A stretch of DNA of 5,142 nucleotides from an uncultured Eubacteriales bacterium. GTDB taxonomy: Bacteria > Bacillota_A > Clostridia > Oscillospirales > Oscillospiraceae. Every line of letters begins with the position of its first letter. The stretch's first letter is position 1. The notes below the pieces were generated by a model. The model saw only the letters and a list, made by a program, of their open reading frames with translations. It was not told the DNA's origin and ran no database searches. Shown here in pieces: positions 1-4,716 of the stretch. Where the stretch lies: contig CATIYU010000035.1 of NCBI GenBank assembly GCA_949739085.1, forward strand, positions 1-5,142, read 5' to 3'. The translations under genes and the position numbers were made by a program.

Positions 1-23
1 GTCCCACAGCAACGCTGCGGGAC
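1..23 (-). other. Stem-loop downstream of khpA
   Basis: Positions 1-10 and 14-23 form a 10-bp stem with a 3-base loop (11-13). On the plus strand one position is an A/C mismatch, but in minus-strand RNA the same pair is a G-U wobble. The structure is therefore fully paired only in the transcript that carries khpA. It lies 14 bases past the khpA stop. Whether a U-tract follows, which would make it an intrinsic terminator, cannot be seen because the window ends here. It could equally be an intra-operon stabilising or processing hairpin before the next gene. Confidence 0.6.
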
Positions 24-37
24 ACGCCTTTTCTCTC

Positions 38-268
38 TCAATCCATAATGTCAACGGAAATCTTCTGCCCGGAGCGCTGGGCGCAAGAGCGGACCAGTGT
101 CCGGATCTCCTTGGCAATTCGGCCCTGGCGGCCAATAACCTTGCCCATGTCCTCCGGGGCGACACGAAGCTCCAGCGTCAGTTCCTGCTCGCCCTCCACC
201 TCCGTGACAGAGACGGCGTCCGGATTCTCTACCAGATTCCTGGCAATGTAGAGCAGCAGGTCCTTCAT
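38..268 (-). CDS. khpA: KhpA, KH-domain RNA-binding protein
   Basis: Small single-domain KH protein of 76 residues, the usual size of the KhpA/YlqC family (formerly UPF0109). The KH signature is clear: residues 41-55 contain MGKVIGRQGR followed by IAKEI, with the RNA-contacting GxxG loop as GRQG at 46-49. In other Firmicutes, KhpA pairs with KhpB (EloR/Jag) and binds many transcripts; in pneumococcus the pair affects cell elongation. That role is family knowledge, not visible here. I chose the ATG at 268 because AAAGGG lies 6 bases upstream of it (275-280). An in-frame ATG at 292 would add eight residues (MDEGKGHI) and overlaps the rpsP stop as TAATG, but no Shine-Dalgarno precedes it. The gene follows rpsP in the same transcription unit, the standard Firmicutes order, so co-transcription with ylxM-ffh-rpsP is likely. 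Confidence 0.93.
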   Translation of the reverse strand: MKDLLLYIARNLVENPDAVSVTEVEGEQELTLELRVAPEDMGKVIGRQGRIAKEIRTLVRSCAQRSGQKISVDIMD

Positions 269-274
269 GATGTG

Positions 275-280
275 CCCTTT
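275..280 (-). promoter_or_regulatory. Ribosome binding site of khpA (decides start)
   Basis: On the minus strand this reads AAAGGG, six bases before the ATG at 268. The competing upstream ATG at 292 lies on the last codons of rpsP with no purine-rich element before it, so this site favours the shorter 76-residue KhpA. Confidence 0.6.
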
Positions 281-291
281 GCCCTCGTCCA

Positions 292-531
292 TTACAGCAC
301 GTCGACTTTCTTAAGCAGGGCCCGCACCGTATCGGTGGGCTGAGCGCCGGTCTTGATCCACTCCTTGGCCCGCTCGGCGTCAATCTTGATCTCCGCAGGG
401 GAAACGCAGGGGTTGTATGAGCCGATCTCCTCAATGAAGCGGCCATCGCGGGGATAGCGGCTGTCCGCAACCACCACGCGGTAGTAAGGAGCCTTCTTGG
501 CGCCCATGCGGCGCAGTCTGATCTTAACCAT
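292..531 (-). CDS. rpsP: 30S ribosomal protein S16
   Basis: Complete 79-residue S16, a small basic protein that binds 16S rRNA early in assembly of the 30S body. The N-terminus has the family pattern [18 protein letters not shown] followed by VVVADSR and the [13 protein letters not shown] block (residues 29-41). The C-terminal part has the usual [18 protein letters not shown] segment (53-70). Length is typical, at the short end for bacteria. The ATG at 531 is preceded by GGAGG (541-545) with a 9-base spacer. It lies 64 bases after ffh and 24 bases before the preferred khpA start. It is expected to be co-transcribed from the ylxM promoter, although the AT-rich gap before it could hold a weak extra promoter or a processing site. 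No anomalies are visible. Confidence 0.98.
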   Translation of the reverse strand: MVKIRLRRMGAKKAPYYRVVVADSRYPRDGRFIEEIGSYNPCVSPAEIKIDAERAKEWIKTGAQPTDTVRALLKKVDVL

Positions 532-572
532 AGTTGAATTCCTCCAATGTAAAGATAATAAATATTTTTATG

Positions 573-592
573 ATAAATGCCCGCGCATTTAT
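573..592 (-). other. Small stem-loop between ffh and rpsP
   Basis: Positions 573-580 and 585-592 are perfect inverted repeats (ATAAATGC / GCATTTAT) around a 4-base loop, beginning 4 bases past the ffh stop. On the minus strand the hairpin is followed by CATAAAAATATTTATT, which is AT-rich but not a clean U-tract. I therefore read it as a possible mRNA processing or stability element, or a weak attenuator, rather than a terminator. The rest of the 64-base gap is markedly AT-rich compared with the coding regions. It holds TATTAT, but no acceptable -35 element stands 16-18 bases upstream of it. Confidence 0.45.
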
Positions 593-595
593 TTC

Positions 596-1984
596 CTATT
601 TCAGCCGCTTCTTGCGGCCAAAGCCGTGCATCTTGCTCATACCGCCGATCTTGCCGATATTAGGCATCCGGCCCAGCCCCAAAGGCGTCCGGCCCTTGGA
701 GAGCTGCTTCGTCAATTGCAACATCAGCTCGTACTGCTTGAGCAGACGGTTGACGTCCGCCACCTCCAGCCCGCAGCCCGCTGCCACACGCTTTTTCCGG
801 CTGGCATCCAGCAACGAGGGGTTATTGCGCTCCTTGGGGGTCATGGATTGGACAATTGCCTCCTGGCGGACTAGCAATTTCTCGTCGATCTGCGCCCCAG
901 CCATCTGCTTGCCCATTTGCCCCGGCAGCATAGCCGCCATCTGGCTCAAATCCCCCATCTTCCGCAGCTGAGACATTTGCTCCATATAGTCGGTGAGGGT
1001 GAAGCGGTTCTTCTTTAACTTCTCCTCCAGCTCCGCCGCCTTTTTCTCGTCGAAGCTCTGCTCCGCCCGCTCAATCAGGGAGAGCATGTCGCCCATGCCC
1101 AGAATCCGGCTGGCCATGCGGTCCGGGTGGAAGCGCTCAATCATATCCAGCTTCTCGCCGGTACCCACAAACTTGATGGGCTTGCCGGTGGCGGCCCGGA
1201 TAGACAAGGCCGCGCCGCCTCGGGCGTCGCCGTCCAGCTTGGTCAGCAGCACGCCGTCGATGCCCAACGCTTCGTCGAACGCCGTGGCCGCGCTGACGGC
1301 GTCCTGGCCGGTCATGGCGTCCACCACCAACAAGATTTCATTGGGGTTTACCGCCGATTTGATCTTCTTCAGCTCGTTCATGAGCTGTTCATCAATGTGG
1401 AGCCGCCCGGCGGTATCCAGAAGAACGGTATCGAAGCCGTTATCCCTAGCGTAGCGCACAGCGTGCTGGGAGATCTGCACGGGGTTTACCTGCCCCAGGG
1501 CAAACACAGGAATATCCAGCTGCTCGCCCACCACTTGCAGCTGGGTAATCGCGGCGGGACGGTACACGTCGCAGGCCACCAGCAGGGGCCGCTTGCCCAT
1601 GTTTTCCTTCAAGTAGCCCGCCAGCTTGGCACCGTTGGTGGTCTTACCAGCGCCCTGAAGGCCCACCATCATGATGACCGTAGGCGGCTGGGAAGCCATG
1701 TTCAGCTTCTCGCTGCCGCCGCCCATGAGCGCGGTCAGTTCCTCGTTGACGATCTTGATAATCTGCTGGGCAGGAGTGAGGCTCTCCAGCACGTCCGCGC
1801 CCACAGCGCGGTCCGTCACCTTGGCCACAAAATCCTTGACCACGCCGTAGCTCACATCGGCGTCCAACAGCGCCAGACGGACTTCCTTCATGGCCTCCTT
1901 GACGTCGGACTCCGTGATGCGTCCCTTGCCCCGCAGGCGGCGGAACGCGGCATTCAATTTTTCGGAAAGGCCCTCAAATGCCAT
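596..1984 (-). CDS. ffh: Signal recognition particle protein Ffh (SRP54)
   Basis: Complete 462-residue SRP GTPase. It binds signal sequences emerging from the ribosome and the SRP RNA, then docks with FtsY to deliver membrane proteins. The N-domain helices span about 1-90. The G domain shows all motifs: P-loop GLQGAGKTT (108-116), DVYRPAA (139-145), DTAGR (190-194), TKLDGDARGG (248-257) and GTGEK (274-278). The methionine-rich M domain runs from about 300 to 430, with the RNA-binding helix-turn-helix near SRKKRVAAGCG (395-405). In that motif a cysteine replaces the serine of the common GSG. The tail (431-462) is rich in Gly, Met and basic residues, as is usual. The ATG at 1984 has AAGGAG (1994-1999) with a 9-base spacer. 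ylxM ends 22 bases upstream and rpsP follows, so one operon is expected. Confidence 0.98.
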   Translation of the reverse strand: MAFEGLSEKLNAAFRRLRGKGRITESDVKEAMKEVRLALLDADVSYGVVKDFVAKVTDRAVGADVLESLTPAQQIIKIVNEELTALMGGGSEKLNMASQPPTVIMMVGLQGAGKTTNGAKLAGYLKENMGKRPLLVACDVYRPAAITQLQVVGEQLDIPVFALGQVNPVQISQHAVRYARDNGFDTVLLDTAGRLHIDEQLMNELKKIKSAVNPNEILLVVDAMTGQDAVSAATAFDEALGIDGVLLTKLDGDARGGAALSIRAATGKPIKFVGTGEKLDMIERFHPDRMASRILGMGDMLSLIERAEQSFDEKKAAELEEKLKKNRFTLTDYMEQMSQLRKMGDLSQMAAMLPGQMGKQMAGAQIDEKLLVRQEAIVQSMTPKERNNPSLLDASRKKRVAAGCGLEVADVNRLLKQYELMLQLTKQLSKGRTPLGLGRMPNIGKIGGMSKMHGFGRKKRLK

Positions 1985-2006
1985 TGGCTCACTCTCCTTG
2001 TACCTG

Positions 2007-2372
2007 TTACTCCTTCAGCGCCTGGGCCGCCTGGTGGATGAAGCCCGTGAGGGCGTCGATCCGGGGGTCCTCGTACTGCCGGTAGTTGATAGTTTTGATT
2101 TCCGCCGCCGCATCTTCAATAGCGGCGATATGGGTCTGCATCTGCGCATAGCGGCGGATGAGCCCCGTTTTGTCCTCCACCTCCTGCATGACCGACTCCG
2201 CACGGACAATAACATCCCGAACGCCTTGGCGGCTGATGCCACTGTTCTCGGCGATCTCCGCCAGACTGAGGTCTTCATTGTAGTAGAGGTCAAAAAATTC
2301 CTTCTGCCGCTCCGTCAGCAGTTCGCCATAAAAATCAAACAGCATGGTCATGCGGTAGGTCTGGTTTTTCAC
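2007..2372 (-). CDS. ylxM: YlxM, SRP-associated HTH protein (UPF0122)
   Basis: A 121-residue protein of the YlxM/p13 family. The N-terminal block RMTMLFDFYGELLTERQKE (7-25) and the helix-turn-helix LSLAEIAENSGISRQGVRD (35-53) are the family's hallmark and resemble sigma region 4. A helical, partly charged C-terminal half follows (about 60-120). In streptococci the homologue binds SRP components and modulates Ffh-FtsY GTPase activity. I take that role from the literature; it cannot be tested here. The start is GTG at 2372: AAGGAGG (2379-2385) stands 6 bases upstream and the residues before MTMLFDFYG match the family's N-terminal extension. The in-frame ATG at residue 8 lacks such a site. It is the first gene of the ylxM-ffh-rpsP-khpA unit, directly behind a strong promoter. 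Confidence 0.94.
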   Translation of the reverse strand: MKNQTYRMTMLFDFYGELLTERQKEFFDLYYNEDLSLAEIAENSGISRQGVRDVIVRAESVMQEVEDKTGLIRRYAQMQTHIAAIEDAAAEIKTINYRQYEDPRIDALTGFIHQAAQALKE

Positions 2373-2378
2373 AGCGGG

Positions 2379-2385
2379 CCTCCTT
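2379..2385 (-). promoter_or_regulatory. Strong ribosome binding site for the GTG start of ylxM
   Basis: The minus strand reads AAGGAGG, a near-perfect Shine-Dalgarno, 6 bases before GTG at 2372. It fixes the start at the GTG rather than at ATG codons further inside the frame. The strong site may compensate for the weaker initiation codon. Confidence 0.8.
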
Positions 2386-2388
2386 CTG

Positions 2389-2410
2389 TGTAAAGGGCAG
2401 AAACTTTACA
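2389..2410 (-). promoter_or_regulatory. Inverted repeat in the ylxM leader (5' stem-loop or operator)
   Basis: Positions 2389-2395 and 2404-2410 form a perfect 7-bp inverted repeat, TGTAAAG / CTTTACA, around 8 bases. It starts about 2 bases downstream of the predicted transcription start and ends 3 bases before the Shine-Dalgarno. As RNA it would be a 5'-terminal stem-loop that might protect the mRNA or affect ribosome access. As DNA it could be a dimeric repressor site overlapping the initial transcribed region. I do not recognise it as the operator of a particular regulator. Confidence 0.45.
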
Positions 2411-2418
2411 ACACATTT

Positions 2419-2447
2419 ATGATACCCGACTTTCCCCAAAAAGTCAA
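2419..2447 (-). promoter_or_regulatory. Sigma-A promoter of the ylxM-ffh-rpsP-khpA operon
   Basis: On the minus strand the -35 box is TTGACT (2442-2447), the spacer is 17 bases (2425-2441) and the -10 box is TATCAT (2419-2424). This gives five of six matches at each box with ideal spacing. The predicted start is near the G at 2412, giving a leader of about 40 bases before the ylxM GTG. The T-run of the upstream terminator and other AT-rich bases (2448-2478) lie where an UP-like element would be. No other convincing promoter is seen within the cluster, so this one probably drives all four genes. Confidence 0.85.
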
Positions 2448-2472
2448 GAGGGAAATTGAGAATCTTTCTATG

Positions 2473-2507
2473 AAAAAAGGATGAAGCGGCCCAAATCCGC
2501 TTCATCC
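2473..2507 (-). terminator. Intrinsic terminator of the MATE gene
   Basis: A perfect 11-bp stem (2497-2507 with 2479-2489; GGATGAAGCGG in its first arm) encloses a 7-base loop. On the minus strand it is followed directly by TTTTTT (2478-2473). It begins 12 bases after the MATE stop codon. There is no U-tract on the plus-strand side, so it acts in one direction. It separates the MATE unit from the ylxM promoter, whose -35 box begins 25 bases further on. Confidence 0.92.
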
Positions 2508-2519
2508 CGCCTGAAATTC

Positions 2520-3881
2520 TTACGCCTGCCTGAGCGGCAGGATCTCCTTCCGGTAGACATACCGCAGGAAAAAGGCGCACATGGCCACCGAGGCCAATTC
2601 CGCCACCGGGAACGCCCACCACACCAGGGCCAGCTGTCCGGAGAGGCTGAGCAGCCACGCCGTTGGCAGCAGCACCACCAGCTGCCGTACCATGGAGATG
2701 ATGAGGCTGAGAACGCCGTGTCCCAGGGCCTGGAACAGCGAGGATGAGACGATGCTGAAGCCCGCCAGAATGAAGTGGAAGCTGATGGTCCGGAGGGCTG
2801 GCACGCCGATTTCCAGCATGTAGTCCGAGGCGTCAAAGAACCCCAGCAGGAACCCCGCCCCCACCTGGAAGAGAGTGAAGCCGATGACCATGATCCCCGT
2901 GGCGTAGAGTACGGCCAGCTTCACTGTTCCCGTCATGCGCTCCGGCTTCCTGGCCCCGAAGTTGTAGGCCACAATGGGGACCATGCCGTTATTCATGCCG
3001 AAGATGGGCATGAAGATGAAGCTTTGCAGCTTAAAGTACACGCCAAACACCGCCGTGGCCGTGGTGGTAAAGGAAATGAGGATCTTGTTCAGGCAGAAAG
3101 TCATTACTGAGCCGATGGCCGCCATGATGATGGACGGCAGGCCCACGGAATAGATGCGCCGGATGATGAACCCGTTGGGCCGGAAGCCCTTGAAATTCAA
3201 GGTGATTTCCGTGTTCTTTCTGGCGTTCATATAGATGCCCAGAGCCGCGCCTACAGCCTGTCCCAGCACCGTGGCCCAAGCCGCGCCCGCCACGCCCAGA
3301 TCAAAGACAAAGATAAAAATGGGGTCAAAGACGATGTTGATAACCGCCCCAACCATCTGGGTAATCATTGTATAGATGGTGTTGCCTGTGGCTTGCAGCA
3401 GGCGCTCATAGGTGATAGCCAGGAAAATGCCGAAGGACAGCACTGAGCAGATGGTAATATAGGCCGTGCCGCCCTCCACAATCTCCGCCACATCCGTCTG
3501 GACCGCGAAGAACGTCCGGGAGAACAGAGCTCCCGCCACGGCAAACACTGCCGCACTGCACAGCGCCAGAAAGACGCCGTTAACTGCTGTCAAGTTCGCC
3601 CGCTCAAAATTTTTCTGCCCCAGGCTCTTACTCAAAAGGGCGTTGATGCCCACGCCCGTGCCAGTGGCCACGGCAATCATCAGGTTCTGCACCGGAAAGG
3701 CCAAGCTCACCGCGTTCAGCGCGTTCTCGCTGATGCGGGAGACGAAGACGCTGTCCACTACATTGTAAAGAGCCTGCACAAGCATGGAGAGCATGATGGG
3801 CACCGATATGCTGATGAGCAGGCGGTTGATGGGCAAGACGCCCATTTTATTCTCCTGTGGCTTGTTTTCTTTTTCTTCCAT
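2520..3881 (-). CDS. MATE family efflux transporter (MepA/NorM-like)
   Basis: Complete 453-residue inner-membrane antiporter of the MATE family, whose members export cationic drugs or metabolites in exchange for Na+ or H+. About twelve hydrophobic segments fill residues 20-445 in two homologous halves. Characteristic stretches are SVPIMLSMLVQALYNVVDSVF (26-46, helix 1), ERLLQATGNT (159-168), VFDPIFIF (184-191), NFGARKPERM (307-316) and SLFQALGHG (381-389). The pattern with VFDPIFIF and ATGNT suits the MepA-like clade found in clostridia, but the substrate cannot be predicted. The ATG at 3881 has AAAGGA (3888-3893) with a 6-base spacer. The N-terminal 12 residues are polar and cytoplasmic, and the next ATG (residue 13) has no comparable site. 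It is monocistronic, with its own promoter upstream and terminator downstream. No adjacent MarR or TetR regulator is seen in the window. Confidence 0.96.
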   Translation of the reverse strand: MEEKENKPQENKMGVLPINRLLISISVPIMLSMLVQALYNVVDSVFVSRISENALNAVSLAFPVQNLMIAVATGTGVGINALLSKSLGQKNFERANLTAVNGVFLALCSAAVFAVAGALFSRTFFAVQTDVAEIVEGGTAYITICSVLSFGIFLAITYERLLQATGNTIYTMITQMVGAVINIVFDPIFIFVFDLGVAGAAWATVLGQAVGAALGIYMNARKNTEITLNFKGFRPNGFIIRRIYSVGLPSIIMAAIGSVMTFCLNKILISFTTTATAVFGVYFKLQSFIFMPIFGMNNGMVPIVAYNFGARKPERMTGTVKLAVLYATGIMVIGFTLFQVGAGFLLGFFDASDYMLEIGVPALRTISFHFILAGFSIVSSSLFQALGHGVLSLIISMVRQLVVLLPTAWLLSLSGQLALVWWAFPVAELASVAMCAFFLRYVYRKEILPLRQA

Positions 3882-3895
3882 AAACGTTCCTTTCC

Positions 3896-3909
3896 GGGGT
3901 CCGCTCCCC
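3896..3909 (-). other. Short GC hairpin just upstream of the MATE ribosome binding site
   Basis: A 4-bp GGGG/CCCC stem with a 6-base loop ends 2 bases before the AAAGGA Shine-Dalgarno. It is short, so it may be chance. If formed, it could modulate ribosome access to the MATE mRNA. Confidence 0.25.
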
Positions 3910-3953
3910 TCTTTGATTCCTCTGTTTTATTCTGTTCCGCTGCGTTTTCGGTC

Positions 3954-3990
3954 ATAAAAGGGCCGCTTAGTGGGAAAGCGGCCCTTTTAT
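3954..3990 (-). terminator. Bidirectional-looking intrinsic terminator after the ABC operon
   Basis: A perfect 15-bp stem (3954-3968 with 3976-3990) has a 7-base loop. The GC core GGGCCGC is flanked by AAAA on one side and TTTT on the other on both strands. It is the symmetric A-stem-U form that works in either direction, although the U-run is only four bases and lies within the extended stem. It begins 93 bases past the permease stop and should end the ABC transporter transcript. Its right-hand end overlaps the -10 box of the MATE promoter. Confidence 0.8.
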
Positions 3991-4017
3991 GGTAGCATGT
4001 ATATTTTTTTATGTCAA
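3989..4017 (-). promoter_or_regulatory. Extended -10 sigma-A promoter of the MATE gene
   Basis: On the minus strand the -35 box is a perfect TTGACA (4012-4017), the spacer is 17 bases (3995-4011) and the -10 box is TACCAT (3989-3994), preceded by TGC, which gives the extended -10 motif TGnTAnnnT. The spacer is A-rich, and A/T runs lie upstream. The last two bases of the -10 box are the outermost bases of the terminator stem, so the predicted start (about 3982-3984) lies inside the hairpin. The MATE mRNA would have a leader of about 100 bases that begins with a GC-rich stem-loop. Confidence 0.8.
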
Positions 4018-4083
4018 CATGGAATTAAACAGTTTTTTCCCTATTATCACGGCTTTTTCTCGCCGTTTTTACCCTATCAGGCC

Positions 4084-4716
4084 TCAGCTGTAGACCCCGT
4101 TCTGCCGCTTTTTGTAGAAATACACGCTCAGACGGAAGGATAAGCAGGTGGCGGCGGCGGCCAGAACAGCCCCAAGCAGCAAAAGCACGGGAAAAGGCAG
4201 CTCCGGCTGTCCCGGAATCTCCTCCAGGATATTGACGATGCCCAGCGCCGCGCCCAGGCCCGCCCCCATAATCAGAATCATCACCAGGCGGCCCTTCTCC
4301 GAGCCGAACCGGTAGATGGCGGGCAGGCCCAGAGAGGTGATGAACACCATGGCTACCGCCAGGAGGAGTCCCGTTTGAACGGTCTCAGCCAGGTCCAGGC
4401 TATCCTTCAAAAAACATTGGACCGCGCCGCCCAGCAGGACAATGCCCTCCGCCAGCAGGGTGAAAATAAAGCTGAGCAGGTACTTGCTCCACACGATCTG
4501 GTCCGCGCGGTAGGGCAGCATGGCCGCATAGCGGTCCCACTTGCACCGCTCGTCGTAGGCGATGGAGTTCAGCGGCAGCATGAACGCCATCATCATGGCG
4601 TAGGTGCTGCCGAAGGCCCCCAGGGAGGGCACCATGCTGAATACCAGTGCCAGGACCAACAGCAGGCGCCCGGATTTGTCCGCTACATATAAATCCTTTT
4701 TCAAAAGACCAATCAT
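4084..4716 (-). CDS. ABC-2 type transporter permease (ABC2_membrane_5-like)
   Basis: A 210-residue integral membrane subunit of an ABC exporter. Six hydrophobic segments are visible at about 17-34, 37-52, 78-101, 114-134, 143-163 and 174-194, followed by a short basic tail (YKKRQNGVYS). Between helices 2 and 3 lies the motif YDERCKWDRYAAMLPY (54-69), a hallmark of small ABC-2 permeases paired with YtrB/BcrA-like ATPases in Firmicutes. The start is ATG at 4716, which overlaps the TGA of the ATPase gene (ATGA). The frame is open further upstream to 4887, but that part lies over the ATPase and has a shadow-like Gly/Pro/Arg composition. Purine-rich AGGGAG and AAGGG upstream can serve as the ribosome binding site, and translational coupling is likely. 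The substrate is unknown; relatives are linked to cell-envelope stress or peptide resistance. It is the last gene before the terminator. Confidence 0.92.
   Translation of the reverse strand: MIGLLKKDLYVADKSGRLLLVLALVFSMVPSLGAFGSTYAMMMAFMLPLNSIAYDERCKWDRYAAMLPYRADQIVWSKYLLSFIFTLLAEGIVLLGGAVQCFLKDSLDLAETVQTGLLLAVAMVFITSLGLPAIYRFGSEKGRLVMILIMGAGLGAALGIVNILEEIPGQPELPFPVLLLLGAVLAAAATCLSFRLSVYFYKKRQNGVYS

Noticed and set aside
51..470. Minus-strand 139-codon frame spanning rpsP and khpA
   Set aside because: It is a different frame over two well-conserved genes with Pro/Arg/Ser-rich shadow composition.
1127..2041. Long plus-strand open frame (304 codons) opposite ffh
   Set aside because: It lies entirely antisense to a clearly conserved gene, has a His/Gln/Gly/Arg-rich composition typical of the complement of GC-rich codons, and contains no recognisable domain.
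2369..2416. A 15-codon leader frame (MCCKVSALYTEGGPL) whose TGA overlaps the ylxM GTG start as GTGA
   Set aside because: The overlap looks attractive, but its ATG lies upstream of the predicted transcription start (about 2412) and has no Shine-Dalgarno, so it is probably not present in the mRNA.
2335..2836. Minus-strand frames over the MATE 3' end and the intergenic region (107 and 122 codons)
   Set aside because: They run through the terminator and promoter and over MATE and ylxM in other frames. They have no domains and no ribosome binding sites.
3758..3955. Minus-strand frame of 65 codons starting at the edge of the terminator hairpin and overlapping the MATE start
   Set aside because: No ribosome binding site, most of it is out of frame over the MATE N-terminus with shadow composition (Ser/Cys/Pro/Arg), and its ATG arises from the hairpin end.
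3882..3983. Possible riboswitch in the roughly 100-base MATE leader
   Set aside because: Apart from the 5' hairpin and a 4-bp GGGG/CCCC stem, I see no conserved aptamer pattern such as a guanidine, PRPP/ppGpp or NAD-type core.
4049..4070. Plus-strand 5-bp hairpin (ACGGC/GCCGT) followed by TTTTT
   Set aside because: The stem is too short and AT-looped to be convincing, and no plus-strand gene leads into it. The minus-strand side lacks a U-tract.
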